Below are positions 47,209 to 56,371 of a stretch of DNA of 64,000 nt, one piece after another. Below the pieces are notes generated by a model. It searched no databases. It was not told the DNA's origin and saw only the letters and a list, made by a program, of their open reading frames with translations. The DNA lies in the NCBI RefSeq assembly GCF_904846415.1, contig NZ_CAJHAR010000009.1, positions 1 through 64,000 of the forward strand, given 5' to 3'. The stretch's first letter is position 1. Every line of letters begins with the position of its first letter. The stretch comes from Psychrobacter piscatorii (GTDB lineage Bacteria > Pseudomonadota > Gammaproteobacteria > Pseudomonadales > Moraxellaceae). The translations under genes were made by a program, and so were the position numbers.

Positions 47209-47787
47209 CTAAGACTTCTGGCAATCAAAAAGAACGTCTTCCTCTTCGATAGACACATCACTATTTAGTGTTTTGTTTAGCAAGGTTGCGTTGTCACCAT
47301 CCACTTTCCATATAATGCCATGAGTGTCATCTAATCCAATATCACTTGTGTATATGGTTTTGTCAGTAAGGGCGTCGCTACCAGAGGCAGCTGTCAAATC
47401 GTATTCGATACCATCAATAAGTAGGTGCGCGGTCTGCGGTGTGGCATCGGTATGATAGTATACGCCGATAGTAGCAGTAGGCTCACAAGAAAATGGTGTG
47501 CTGTTGCTAGCGTGCTCAGAATGGTCGTGACCCTCATGATCATGTCCTTCGTGAACGTCCATGTCATTATGACCTTCATGATCGTGTTCCATATCATCGT
47601 GCGCTTCGTGGTCATGCTCCTCATGAGCATGTTCATCGTGCGCTTCGTGACTGTCTACGGTTGTCACGTCTTCAGATGCTGCTGGCTCACCGTCTGTTTT
47701 TGGCTGGCAGCCTAATAGTGAAACTGTCATAACACTGCCTACTATAGCAGCGCTTGCAAATTTGGAAAAAGAGAAAAAACCAGTCAA
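47209..47787 (-). CDS. His-rich lipoprotein with MliC-like C-terminal domain, probably zinc-regulated
   Basis: This is a secreted lipoprotein of 192 residues with lipobox SLLGC (Cys27). Residues 47-92 contain 16 histidines in HDHEGH-type repeats, a metal-binding tract like those of zinc-uptake proteins. Residues 100-190 begin and end with a cysteine (Cys101, about Cys189) and contain HLLIDGIEYDL, IIWKVDGDNATL and FDCQ. That pattern resembles the MliC family of lysozyme inhibitors. The start is TTG with a GAGGG site upstream. A Zur-like box overlaps its -10 element, so expression under zinc shortage is inferred. It is followed by dgt. Confidence 0.75.
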   Translation of the reverse strand: MTGFFSFSKFASAAIVGSVMTVSLLGCQPKTDGEPAASEDVTTVDSHEAHDEHAHEEHDHEAHDDMEHDHEGHNDMDVHEGHDHEGHDHSEHASNSTPFSCEPTATIGVYYHTDATPQTAHLLIDGIEYDLTAASGSDALTDKTIYTSDIGLDDTHGIIWKVDGDNATLLNKTLNSDVSIEEEDVLFDCQKS

Positions 47788-47820
47788 AATATAAGCCCTC
47801 AGATAAGTAAAATAAAGATA

Positions 47821-47835
47821 TGTTATATTATAACA
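47821..47835 (-). promoter_or_regulatory. Zur-like operator overlapping the lipoprotein promoter
   Basis: TGTTATATTATAACA is a perfect 15-base palindrome equal to the core of the gammaproteobacterial Zur box (TGTTATA-N-TATAACA), and the flanks match the longer consensus in part. On the minus strand it contains an extended -10 (TGTTATAAT), 34 bases before the start codon, so bound Zur would block the promoter. Confidence 0.7.
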
Positions 47836-47851
47836 ATAAGTCGATAAAATA

Positions 47852-47885
47852 AAGCCGATGATGGAAAATATCCAACATCGGCTTA
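47852..47885 (-). terminator. Terminator of ychF
   Basis: On the minus strand AAGCCGATGTTGGA pairs with TCCATCATCGGCTT (one mismatch) and is followed by TATTTT. It separates ychF from the Zur-box promoter of the next gene. Confidence 0.8.
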
Positions 47886-47916
47886 TTAGCTATCAGGCAG
47901 TATTGACTAGCTAAAG

Positions 47917-49008
47917 CTACACGTTGAATCTAAAGTGCATGACATCGCCATCTTGAACGATATAGGTTTTACCTTCTAGACGCGATTTACCAGCAGCGGC
48001 AGCGCCTTTTTCACCGTTGTATTCGATGAAATCATCATAAGCGATGACTTCGGCACGAATAAATCCGCGCTCAAAGTCCGTGTGAATCACACCAGCAGCT
48101 TGCGGGGCAGTAGCGCCAATTGCAACTGTCCAAGCACGTACTTCTTTAACACCAGCGGTGAAGTAAGTCTGCATATCAAGTAAGTCATAACCACCGCGAA
48201 TTACTTGATCAAGACCAGCCTCTTCCATGTCCATTTCAGCCAAAAAGTCTTTTTTGTCCTCTTCATCTAGCTGGGCAATTTCAGCTTCGATTTGGTTGCA
48301 TAGGGCAATAACGATAGACTCTTCACCAGTCGCGTAATCACGAACAGCGTCGAGATATGGATTGTTTTCGAAACCATCTTCAGCAACGTTAGCAATATAC
48401 ATGGTAGGCTTTAGGGTGATGAGGCCGTAGCTACGGATCAGCTTTTTCTCATCAGCGTCTAGGTTGGCCGCGCGCGCCGCTTTGCCTTCTGCTAATAATG
48501 GTTCAATCTTTTTGAACACATCAAGCATGGCGCTCGCGTCTTTGTCACCGCCTTTGGCTTTTTTGGTCAAGTTCAGTATGGCGCGTTCAACCGCTTCTAA
48601 ATCTGCCAATGCCAGTTCAGTATTGATCGTTTCGATATCATCAATCGGGCTAACGCGGCCATCGACGTGTACCACATTGTCATCATCAAAACAGCGAACG
48701 ACGTGAGCAATCGCATCGGTCTCACGAATATTGGCTAGGAACTGGTTGCCCATGCCTTCGCCTTTTGACGCGCCTGCCACCAAACCTGCGATGTCTACAA
48801 ACTCCATCGTCGTTGGCAATACGCGCTCAGGGTTAACGATATCAGCCAGCTTCTTTAGGCGTGGATCAGGTACTGGTACGATACCGGTATTGGGATCTTT
48901 GGTACAAAACGGAAAGTTTTCAGCGGCGATACCCGCTTTGGTCAACGCATTAAACAAGGTGGATTTACCCACGTTTGGTAGGCCGACGATGCCGCAATTA
49001 AAACCCAT
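47917..49008 (-). CDS. ychF: Redox-regulated ATPase YchF (Obg family)
   Basis: YchF/OLA1 is an Obg-family P-loop NTPase that prefers ATP and binds ribosomes. G1 is GLPNVGKST at residues 9-17. [27 protein letters not shown] is the switch region, and NVAED replaces the usual NKxD, as in YchF. The C terminal TGS domain includes [31 protein letters not shown] and [13 protein letters not shown]. The 363 residues are exact for the family. Confidence 0.95.
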   Translation of the reverse strand: MGFNCGIVGLPNVGKSTLFNALTKAGIAAENFPFCTKDPNTGIVPVPDPRLKKLADIVNPERVLPTTMEFVDIAGLVAGASKGEGMGNQFLANIRETDAIAHVVRCFDDDNVVHVDGRVSPIDDIETINTELALADLEAVERAILNLTKKAKGGDKDASAMLDVFKKIEPLLAEGKAARAANLDADEKKLIRSYGLITLKPTMYIANVAEDGFENNPYLDAVRDYATGEESIVIALCNQIEAEIAQLDEEDKKDFLAEMDMEEAGLDQVIRGGYDLLDMQTYFTAGVKEVRAWTVAIGATAPQAAGVIHTDFERGFIRAEVIAYDDFIEYNGEKGAAAAGKSRLEGKTYIVQDGDVMHFRFNV

Positions 49009-49462
49009 AACAGTCTCTCAATGTATTAATAAAATAGTTGGTACTGAGCTAATATAAGACTTGATATTTAGTCAGGATAAAACTGAGTTCATCTAAAACT
49101 CAGCTTGTTTGAAATATTAGTCAAATAGTAAATCAAAATTGGGCACATTGTAGCAAATTTACCGGAATAGGGGTGAGGTTGTTACGGTATATGCTTAGGT
49201 TTTTACTCAGCGATGGTAGGTGTGTTTCTACTAAGGCTAGCATATGTCAGATATGTTAAAAGCTGAAAAGTGAATACAATGGGTTGCTTCTTATTTAGAT
49301 AAGTTGTGTTCGATTTGGTATTCAGTATTTTTTGCTATAGTAAGTTATCATAGATAAATAGTGGCATCAGGCTCACAAACAGTAAGCGCAATCTGCTGGC
49401 TGGTTTAATTTTTTTCAAACAATCAGCTCGCTCCAAAACAAAATGTAAGGCAATATCCAATA
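49009..49462. other. Divergent region ychF/helicase, no gene seen
   Basis: The 454 bases contain a small inverted repeat CTGAGTT/AACTCAG at 49083-49103 that, on the minus strand, is followed by TTTTAT. I see no gene, no RNA and no good promoter pair. Confidence 0.4.
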
Positions 49463-51661
49463 ATGACAACCTCGATTTTTGACACACGCCGCTATAAATA
49501 TCCACAAAACTTCCTTGAGATGAAGCCAAAACTTGCTCGACTTGAGCAGGCCATCAAAAAGCTAGAGGCAAACCTCATTGATGCTAATGATCAAGCAAAC
49601 ACGAAGTTGTTGACGCAAAGGTTGGATAGTCATTTAGGATTGAAAGTAGACTATGCCAGCGAGCTCAATCCCGATCAGCTCATGGCTGCCACTACTATCG
49701 AAGGTAAAGTGTTGGTGATTGCGGGTGCAGGATCGGGCAAAACCAAAACATTAACCTACCGCACCAGTTATTTGCTCGAAAACGGCGTGTCGCCTAAAGA
49801 GATATTACTGCTGACTTTTACGCGCAAAGCGGCAAATGAAATCAAAGATCGCGCTAAGTCTTTGCTGGCAAGCAGTCCTTCAAGTCAAAAGCTATCTGAT
49901 GATGCATTGGCTGAAGATAAGCTGCCAACCGATAAGGCCTTAAACAGTATCACCAGTGGCACCTTTCATTCGTTTTGTAATATGTTGCTACGTCAATACT
50001 CGGGTCTGCTCGGTATCAATCCACGATTTACGATTTTAGATACTGGCGATAGCGAGGATGCTATCGACTTGGTACACAAAGAAAAAAAGTACCCTGCTCA
50101 AACCAAGTCACAGGCCTTTCCGCGCAAAAAAACGCTGCAAAATATCATATCGACGTCTAGAAATAGACGGATTCATATTCGTGACTTAATCGAGACTAAT
50201 TATCCTGATATTGCCGTACATATTCCTATCATCGAGCAATTGGCAATCGATTTTCATGAGTATAAGCGCGCCAATCACTTATACGATTTTGACGACATTA
50301 TCAGTCAAGTGGTACGTCATCTAAAAACCAACGATACCTTTAGGCAGCGACTCCAAAACACCTATCGCTATGTCATGGTTGACGAATATCAAGATACCAA
50401 TATTCCACAAAAACAGCTGATCGATTTAATATGTGAGCCTGAGTCGGTGTCACTAATGGTCGTTGGCGATGACAATCAAAGTATCTATGCCTTTCGCGGC
50501 GCCAATTACGAAAATATCTTGCTCTTTGGTGAGACGTATCCCAATGCCAAACTCATCAAGCTTGAGCAAAATTATCGTAGCTCGCCGTCAGTTTTAACCT
50601 ATATCAATGCGTTGTCAGCACAAATCACGCTAGGCTATCAAAAGCAGCTGTATTCTGATGCGCCAGTAGAAGGGGAGAAACCAATATTTCGACGACTCAG
50701 CGACGAGACAAAAGAAGCGAGCTATATCACTGATAAGATTATCGCGCTAAAGCCGGATTATGATTACAACGACTTTGCCGTATTATGCCGTACGTCTTTT
50801 CAGTCCAATTATGTGCAGCTAGAATTCATGGCGCGCAACATTCCCTTTATCGTGGTAGGCGGTATTAAGTTCATTGAAAGACGTCATATCAAAGACGTGT
50901 TGGCCTTTGTCAAAATCCTCTATAACCCGAATGATACGATTGCTTGGCACCGCATCTTGACCTTGTTCAAAGGAGTAGGCGCAGTCACGGCGACACGGTT
51001 GACCCAAGCCATTACTGCTGACAGTAACGCGTTTGAGCCGCTACTAGCAGCGCCGTTTGCCAAAAAAAGCGATCAGCTAAAGCCTCTATACCACACGCTC
51101 ACCAATGCACAGCAAGCAGAGACGGTCGAGACAGCCATTGAGCATATTCTTGAGTTTTATATTCCTGTGTTAAAGCTGATTGAAGACAATTGGCGTGAGC
51201 GTACCGAAGACTTTCGGGTGCTAAAAAACTTAGCGACAGAGCACACGAGCCTCGATAGCTTTTTAGAAAATCTCGCTTTAGACCCACCGAATGACTCGGT
51301 TGCTGTCATGGGAAGCTCTGAAGATGAACAAAGTAATGATAAAGTCACGATCTCAACCATTCATAGCGCAAAAGGGCTTGAGTGGCCAGTGGTATTCGTT
51401 AACTCGTTGGTCGATGGCATCACGCCGCATCATCGCTCATTAGATGACTTTGAAGCATTAGAAGAAGAGCGTAAGCTGTTTTATGTGGCTTGTAGTCGCG
51501 CAAAAACTCAGCTGTATCTGACTGCGCCGAATTATTTTTCTAGTTATTCTGGATACTTTGATATGGCCTCACGCTTTATCGCGGAGCTATCTGCTGATGA
51601 AGTAACAGTTGAAACAACCAAGCTGCCTGTCATGGATAACGATGATCCAATGTGGTGGTGA
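49463..51661 (+). CDS. UvrD/Rep-type superfamily I DNA helicase
   Basis: This ATP-dependent 3'-5' DNA helicase of 732 residues carries the SF1 motifs in order: Walker A VIAGAGSGKTKTLTYR (after a Q-motif LNPDQLMAA), GTFHSFC (Ia), VDEYQDTN (II), VVGDDNQSIYAFRGA (III), LEQNYRSSPSVL (IV), TISTIHSAKGLEWPVVFV (V) and VACSRAKTQLY (VI). The 60-residue N-terminal extension before the Q-motif is not typical of UvrD or Rep. It ends NDDPMWW. It is probably a third UvrD-like helicase beside the housekeeping ones. Its role in repair is inferred. Confidence 0.88.
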   Translation: MTTSIFDTRRYKYPQNFLEMKPKLARLEQAIKKLEANLIDANDQANTKLLTQRLDSHLGLKVDYASELNPDQLMAATTIEGKVLVIAGAGSGKTKTLTYRTSYLLENGVSPKEILLLTFTRKAANEIKDRAKSLLASSPSSQKLSDDALAEDKLPTDKALNSITSGTFHSFCNMLLRQYSGLLGINPRFTILDTGDSEDAIDLVHKEKKYPAQTKSQAFPRKKTLQNIISTSRNRRIHIRDLIETNYPDIAVHIPIIEQLAIDFHEYKRANHLYDFDDIISQVVRHLKTNDTFRQRLQNTYRYVMVDEYQDTNIPQKQLIDLICEPESVSLMVVGDDNQSIYAFRGANYENILLFGETYPNAKLIKLEQNYRSSPSVLTYINALSAQITLGYQKQLYSDAPVEGEKPIFRRLSDETKEASYITDKIIALKPDYDYNDFAVLCRTSFQSNYVQLEFMARNIPFIVVGGIKFIERRHIKDVLAFVKILYNPNDTIAWHRILTLFKGVGAVTATRLTQAITADSNAFEPLLAAPFAKKSDQLKPLYHTLTNAQQAETVETAIEHILEFYIPVLKLIEDNWRERTEDFRVLKNLATEHTSLDSFLENLALDPPNDSVAVMGSSEDEQSNDKVTISTIHSAKGLEWPVVFVNSLVDGITPHHRSLDDFEALEEERKLFYVACSRAKTQLYLTAPNYFSSYSGYFDMASRFIAELSADEVTVETTKLPVMDNDDPMWW

Positions 51662-51924
51662 TTTCTAATTGTCATTAACGAATGCTTTTGCTTTAAATGT
51701 CAGATAATGTTGTCTTACATTTATCGCCAAATCATGGCTTCATACGCCAACTATTCCTTTTAAAAATGACCTGCAAATAAAGGTATAGCCAAAAGTATTT
51801 AATAGTAAAAATATTTTTCAGATAAGGGTTTAATATTGAGCACAATGCGTTACTATTACCACCTAATTTGGTTAGACCTTTATATTTGATACTCTGTATT
51901 AACACCCTAAGAAAAGGATAGGTT

Positions 51925-53172
51925 ATGCGCTATGAAGTTATCGTTATCGGTGCAGGTATGGTTGGCACGTCAATCGCGTGGCATCTACAAAAAAATAACT
52001 CAAATGTATTACTCTTAGACAAGAAATTGCCAGGGTCAGAGACCTCATATGGCAATGCAGGATTGATTCAGCGCGAAGCCATTCATACGCATCCTTTTCC
52101 GCGTCAGCTGACAGAGATGATCCGAGTATTGCCGAACCAAGGAACTGATATTCGTTATCGCATACCGGCAATTCTGCGTTATCATCAAGCGCTGCTGCAA
52201 TACTGGAAATACTCTACGCCTGCGTCAGTCAAAAAAATCGAATCAGAGTGGCAGACGCTGATTGAGCATTGCACTAGTGAGCACCAAACCATGATTAGCG
52301 CTTCTGGTGCTGATGAGCTCATTACTCGTGATGGTTGGTTACAACTACATCGCTCAGAAGAGACGTTCAAAGAAGCGCAAGCATCCGCCATTGATGCGCG
52401 TAACCAAGGTGTTGAGCATAATGTATTAAACCTTGAAGAGCTAAAAGTAATGGAGCCTCGTGCCAATTTTGAAGGTTTCGTTGGTGCGATTCATTGGTTG
52501 AATTCATGGCAAGTATCAAACCCAAGCTCGCTGGTAAAAGCTTACGCAAAAAACTTCCAAGACATGCAGGGTACGATCAAAGAAAATGACGTAAAAGAAA
52601 TCGTCCAAGAAGCGGACGGCTGGAAAGTTATCACTGATAAAGATACGTATTATAGTGATAAATTGGTCATCGCAGCAGGTCCATGGTCTAACGATTTGAT
52701 CAGACCACTTGGTTACAATCTGCCATTGTTCCCAATGCGTGGCTATCATCAGCATTTCAAAGTGACGGAAAAAAACACCATCCATCACAGTATGTTTGAT
52801 ATGGACAAAGGTTTTGTCATGGGGCCAATGCAGCAAGGTATTCGCATCACCACGGGTGCTGAGATGACCACCATGAATGCGCCAAAGAACTTTGGTCAAT
52901 TGCAAACCGTATTGAAGCTTGCTAAAAAAATCTTGCCATTAGAAGATGCGGTTGAGAGCGAAGCATGGGCAGGGTCACGCCCTTGTATGCCTGATATGAA
53001 GCCAGTCATCGGTCCTGCTGATAAGCATGACAAGCTTTGGTTTGCATTTGGTCACAGCCATCAAGGCTTTACCTTAGGGCCAATGACAGGCCGTCTGGTT
53101 GAAGAGATGATTCATGACAAGCCTTCATTGGTCGATCTTGCACCATTTAGTGCCCAGCGTTTTTCTAACTAA
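51925..53172 (+). CDS. DadA-like FAD-dependent oxidoreductase
   Basis: This is an FAD amine oxidase of the D-amino acid dehydrogenase (DadA) type, 415 residues. The dinucleotide-binding VIGAGMVGTSIAWHL lies at residues 6-20, ETSYGNAGLI contacts the flavin, and the C-terminal GSRPCMPDMKPVIGP and FGHSHQGFTLGPMTGRLVEE are family-typical. DadA proteins are membrane-associated and pass electrons to the quinone pool, making 2-oxo acid and ammonia through an imine. A RidA gene follows, whose product hydrolyses such imines. The substrate (D-amino acid or another amine such as hydroxyproline) is unknown. Confidence 0.85.
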   Translation: MRYEVIVIGAGMVGTSIAWHLQKNNSNVLLLDKKLPGSETSYGNAGLIQREAIHTHPFPRQLTEMIRVLPNQGTDIRYRIPAILRYHQALLQYWKYSTPASVKKIESEWQTLIEHCTSEHQTMISASGADELITRDGWLQLHRSEETFKEAQASAIDARNQGVEHNVLNLEELKVMEPRANFEGFVGAIHWLNSWQVSNPSSLVKAYAKNFQDMQGTIKENDVKEIVQEADGWKVITDKDTYYSDKLVIAAGPWSNDLIRPLGYNLPLFPMRGYHQHFKVTEKNTIHHSMFDMDKGFVMGPMQQGIRITTGAEMTTMNAPKNFGQLQTVLKLAKKILPLEDAVESEAWAGSRPCMPDMKPVIGPADKHDKLWFAFGHSHQGFTLGPMTGRLVEEMIHDKPSLVDLAPFSAQRFSN

Positions 53173-53186
53173 GCGCGTATCTAATA

Positions 53187-53293
53187 TATAGTTGATCCAA
53201 TTTAAGAGCGGTACAAGGCAACCGAGTGCAGATGTATATGTCATACTTCAAGCGAGGTTAACGCTGTAACGCTTTTATAGTGGATTGACTATA
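53187..53293. repeat. MITE-like element with imperfect terminal inverted repeats
   Basis: TATAGTTGATCCAATTTAAGAGCG at the left end is related to the reverse complement of the right end, CGCTTTTATAGTGGATTGACTATA, at about 20 of 25 positions. The 107-base unit has no coding capacity and lies between the DadA-like and ridA genes. I recall similar intergenic repeats in Psychrobacter genomes, but no second copy is present in this window. Confidence 0.5.
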
Positions 53294-53332
53294 GTTAGCA
53301 CAGAATTAAATTAATAAATAAAAGGTATAGAT

Positions 53333-53674
53333 ATGATTAAGAAGCTACATAGCAATCAACGTATGAGCAAAACCGTAATCCATAACCAGACGATCTATTT
53401 GTGTGGTCAGGTCGGTAATGCAGAAGACGATATCAAAGCGCAAACGTTGACTTGTCTAGAAAAAATCCAAACGCTATTAGAAGAAGTGGGTAGTGATAAA
53501 TCAAAGCTACTATCAGTAACTGTCTGGATCAAAGACATGGCAGACTTTGCTGCTATGAATGAAGTCTACGACCAGTGGTTTGAAGGTATTCAGCCACCAG
53601 CGCGTGCATGTGGCGAATCAGCGCTTGCACGCCCTGAGCTATTGGTTGAGATGATTGCTATCGCTGCCGAGTAA
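53333..53674 (+). CDS. RidA family reactive-imine deaminase
   Basis: This small trimeric protein of the Rid/YjgF/UK114 family, 113 residues, shows TIYLCGQVGNAEDDIKAQT, ACLEKI-like LTCLEKIQTLLEEVG, VTVWIKDMADFAAMNEVYDQWF and PPARACGESALARPELLVEM. The arginine of PPARAC is the conserved catalytic-site residue. Rid proteins hydrolyse enamine/imine intermediates. The position after a DadA-like oxidase suggests it clears the imines made by that enzyme. A strong terminator follows. Confidence 0.9.
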   Translation: MIKKLHSNQRMSKTVIHNQTIYLCGQVGNAEDDIKAQTLTCLEKIQTLLEEVGSDKSKLLSVTVWIKDMADFAAMNEVYDQWFEGIQPPARACGESALARPELLVEMIAIAAE

Positions 53675-53720
53675 TAAACGGCTCGCAGTACTTGTAGTAT
53701 CGGTATTAAATAGAAATAAA

Positions 53721-53755
53721 GAAGGCCATGATAGCGATATCATGGCCTTTTTTAT
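53721..53755 (+). terminator. Terminator after ridA
   Basis: AAGGCCATGAT and ATCATGGCCTT form a perfect stem followed by TTTTTATATTT. Confidence 0.88.
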
Positions 53756-53864
53756 ATTTGGCAATAAGCCAACTCGATTATTGAAAAGGAATATGCTAGC
53801 TTTTTAATCCAAGCACACGCCGTATAACTTCAGCGAAGCAATACAATGATTAATACTATATGGA

Positions 53865-54677
53865 CTAACACCCTTTCCATACTGCTTGGCGTTTCTCAAT
53901 AAAAGCATCAATCCCTTCACCCACATCGTCTGCCAACATATTGCAAGTCATTACGTCACTGGCATAGTCATAAGCGTCTTCGACACTCATATCTAGCTGC
54001 TTATAAAACATATCTTTGCCAGTTCTTACTGCTACTGGAGACTTGGTAGTGATTGCTGTTATCAGTGATTGTAGTGTTTGATCGAGTTGCTCTGCTGACG
54101 CAATTCGATTGATCAATCCATATTGCAAAGCGGTAGGCGCATCGATAAATTCACCTGTGATTAACATCTCAAATGCTTGCTTACGGGGCAAATTACGACT
54201 GACGGCAACGGCAGGCGTAGAGCAAAAAAGTCCCACATTTATCCCAGAAGTAGCAAATTTTGCATTATCAGCGGCAACGGCTAAGTCACAAGCTGCGACT
54301 AGCTGACATCCTGCAGCGGTAGCAATACCTTGTACTTTTGCGATGACGACTTGCGGCATACGATTGATAGTAAGCATCATTTTGCTACATTGCTGGAATA
54401 GCGCACGATGAAATGCTGCATCTATGTGTGCGCGCATTTGTTTTAGATTATGACCCGCACAGAACGCTTTGCCTGTCACTTGAATCACGACTACTTTGAT
54501 CGTGTCATCCTGAGCGATATTGTCCAGCTCTGCTTGCATGGCAGATAGCACTTCAACGGACAACGCATTGAATTGTTTGGGTTGGTTTAAGGTAAGCGTG
54601 ACTACGCCACTTTCTGTATTGTCTTCTCTAATAACCAAAAGGTCATCTATGTCTAAAGTAACGTCAGATTGAGTCAT
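53865..54677 (-). CDS. Enoyl-CoA hydratase/isomerase family protein, ECHDC3-like
   Basis: This crotonase-fold protein of 270 residues has the oxyanion-hole segments AFCAGHNLKQM (71-81) and GIATAAGCQLVAACDLAVAA (117-136). The two glutamates used for hydration in enoyl-CoA hydratase are absent: the GGG-x-E position is Gln125 (GCQL), and the PE-x-x-x-G segment reads SGINVGLFCSTP. The VGLFCSTPAVAVSRNLPRKQA segment closely resembles the ECHDC3 group. It probably binds an acyl-CoA but need not be a hydratase. It stands alone on the minus strand. Confidence 0.85.
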   Translation of the reverse strand: MTQSDVTLDIDDLLVIREDNTESGVVTLTLNQPKQFNALSVEVLSAMQAELDNIAQDDTIKVVVIQVTGKAFCAGHNLKQMRAHIDAAFHRALFQQCSKMMLTINRMPQVVIAKVQGIATAAGCQLVAACDLAVAADNAKFATSGINVGLFCSTPAVAVSRNLPRKQAFEMLITGEFIDAPTALQYGLINRIASAEQLDQTLQSLITAITTKSPVAVRTGKDMFYKQLDMSVEDAYDYASDVMTCNMLADDVGEGIDAFIEKRQAVWKGC

Positions 54678-54781
54678 TTATCATCCTTGATAATGGGTTG
54701 GTTTATAGTTTTATATATAGCTGACTAAATAGTAGCATGGCTCATATTCTATACAATAGATGGAGCACATAGAAAGCTCAC

Positions 54782-54817
54782 AAAAAAATAGCGCACTCAG
54801 GTAATGAATACGCTATT
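54782..54817 (-). terminator. Terminator of the VOC gene
   Basis: On the minus strand AATAGCG and CGCTATT form a stem with a 17-base loop, followed by seven T residues, 61 bases after the VOC stop. Confidence 0.7.
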
Positions 54818-54877
54818 AGTTTTTCAGTTAGATATAAGTTTAAGCTAAACCTATACTAAGCTATGTTTAGCTTGAGA

Positions 54878-55378
54878 TTAGTATGCGCCTTCGCTATAGA
54901 TAAGCTCGTAGCTGTGGCTGTATATCTCAACGATGTTACCGAATGGGTCTTCCATATAGATCATGCGGTAAGGTTTTTCGCCAGGGTAGTAGTAGCGTGG
55001 TTTTTCCATACGCTTTTTACCACCTGCGGCAACCATACGCTCAGCCAGTTCTTCAACGTTTGGATCTTGAACGCAGAAGTGAAAGATACCTGTTTTCCAA
55101 TATTCAAAGTTGTTTTCAGGGTTTTCTTGATTTTTGAATTCAAAAATCTCAACACCGATACGGTCACCAGTAGATAGGTGAGCGATACGGAAGCTGCCCC
55201 AACCTGCACCGAATACTTCAGTACACATCTCACCAATCGGGCTGTCATCTTCAACGATCTCAGTTGGTTCCATGATTGTATACCAACCCATTACTTCAGT
55301 ATAGAATTTCACGGCTGCATCTAGGTCAGGGACTGACAGACCGATGTGCGAAAAGCTCCTTGGATAAACGTTGTTCAT
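54878..55378 (-). CDS. VOC (glyoxalase/dioxygenase) family protein
   Basis: This vicinal-oxygen-chelate protein of 166 residues has two beta-alpha-beta modules. The candidate metal ligands are His12 (FSHIGLSV), Glu and His in IGVEIFEF and GIFHFCVQD, and Glu in GNIVEIYSHSY. The family includes glyoxalase I, extradiol dioxygenases and antibiotic-binding proteins. The PFGNIVEIYSHSYE ending suggests a glyoxalase or dioxygenase-like enzyme. It is divergent from a LysR regulator that probably controls it. The substrate is unknown. Confidence 0.85.
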   Translation of the reverse strand: MNNVYPRSFSHIGLSVPDLDAAVKFYTEVMGWYTIMEPTEIVEDDSPIGEMCTEVFGAGWGSFRIAHLSTGDRIGVEIFEFKNQENPENNFEYWKTGIFHFCVQDPNVEELAERMVAAGGKKRMEKPRYYYPGEKPYRMIYMEDPFGNIVEIYSHSYELIYSEGAY

Positions 55379-55486
55379 AATTTGTGCTCCTGTTTGCTGT
55401 GCGTTTTCTTTAATGTGGAACTAGTATACAAATGCACAGTTATTATGTAAAATTATCAAATATTATATAAATAAGTATAAAACGTA

Positions 55487-56356
55487 ATGATAAATATTAT
55501 ATGGCTACGAACTTTCTGTACGCTTGCTGAAGTTGGGCACTTTACCCGTACCGCTGAACGTCTATATATGACGCAGTCCGGTGTGAGCCAACACATAAGT
55601 AAGTTAGAAGAGCAACTAGATACAGACTTGTTGATTCGTCAAGGCAAGCAGTTCTCATTGACCAATGCAGGGGAGCAACTTTATAAAGAAGCAGGCGAGA
55701 TATTGCAGCGATTATCGAATTTAGAACAGCGCATCGGTGAAGATCCGCCTTATGAAGGGTTGGTACGGTTGATGTCACCGGGTAGTGTGGGACTTAAACT
55801 ATATCCGCAGCTTTTGACATTGCAGCAGCAGCACCCAAAAATAGTGATTGATTACCGTTTTGCTCCAAATTCTGATATTGAGCGGGCGCTGACTAATTAC
55901 GAGATTGATATTGGCTTTATGACAGATATCTCAGACGATGAAACGGTTAGTTGTAAGCCTATAGCACAAGAAGCATTGATACTAGTAACCCCTGCGGCTA
56001 CAGCAGAGCCTAATTGGGAGCAGCTTATCGAGCTTGGATTTATCGATCATCCAGATGGTGCCCATCATGCAGGCATGCTACTGACTGCCAATTATGAGCA
56101 ATTCCAGCATATCAATGATTTTGAGAAAAAGGGCTTTTCGAATCAGATTGGCCTGATTTTAGAGCCAGTCAGCAGGGGAATCGGCTTTACTGTTTTGCCA
56201 GCACATGCCGTGGCTGCTTATCCAAAGCCTGAGCTGATTAACAGTCATCATTTACCAGTTGCCGTTAGCGAAACGCTATATCTGGCAGTCAGACGACAGC
56301 AGGCACTCTCTAATAGAATGCATACGGTCATTGGTGAAGTAAAAAAATGGCTATAG
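55487..56356 (+). CDS. LysR family regulator divergent from the VOC gene
   Basis: This LysR-type regulator of 289 residues has an N-terminal helix-turn-helix (LRTFCTLAEVGHFTRTAERLYMTQSGVSQHISKLEEQL, residues 7-44) and a periplasmic-binding-protein-like effector domain. It starts 108 bases from the divergent VOC gene, whose control is the likely role. The start codon lacks a clear ribosome site. A long inverted repeat lies between its 3' end and the convergent glycerate kinase gene. Confidence 0.88.
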   Translation: MINIIWLRTFCTLAEVGHFTRTAERLYMTQSGVSQHISKLEEQLDTDLLIRQGKQFSLTNAGEQLYKEAGEILQRLSNLEQRIGEDPPYEGLVRLMSPGSVGLKLYPQLLTLQQQHPKIVIDYRFAPNSDIERALTNYEIDIGFMTDISDDETVSCKPIAQEALILVTPAATAEPNWEQLIELGFIDHPDGAHHAGMLLTANYEQFQHINDFEKKGFSNQIGLILEPVSRGIGFTVLPAHAVAAYPKPELINSHHLPVAVSETLYLAVRRQQALSNRMHTVIGEVKKWL

Positions 56357-56371
56357 ATATTTTGAAAGTGA

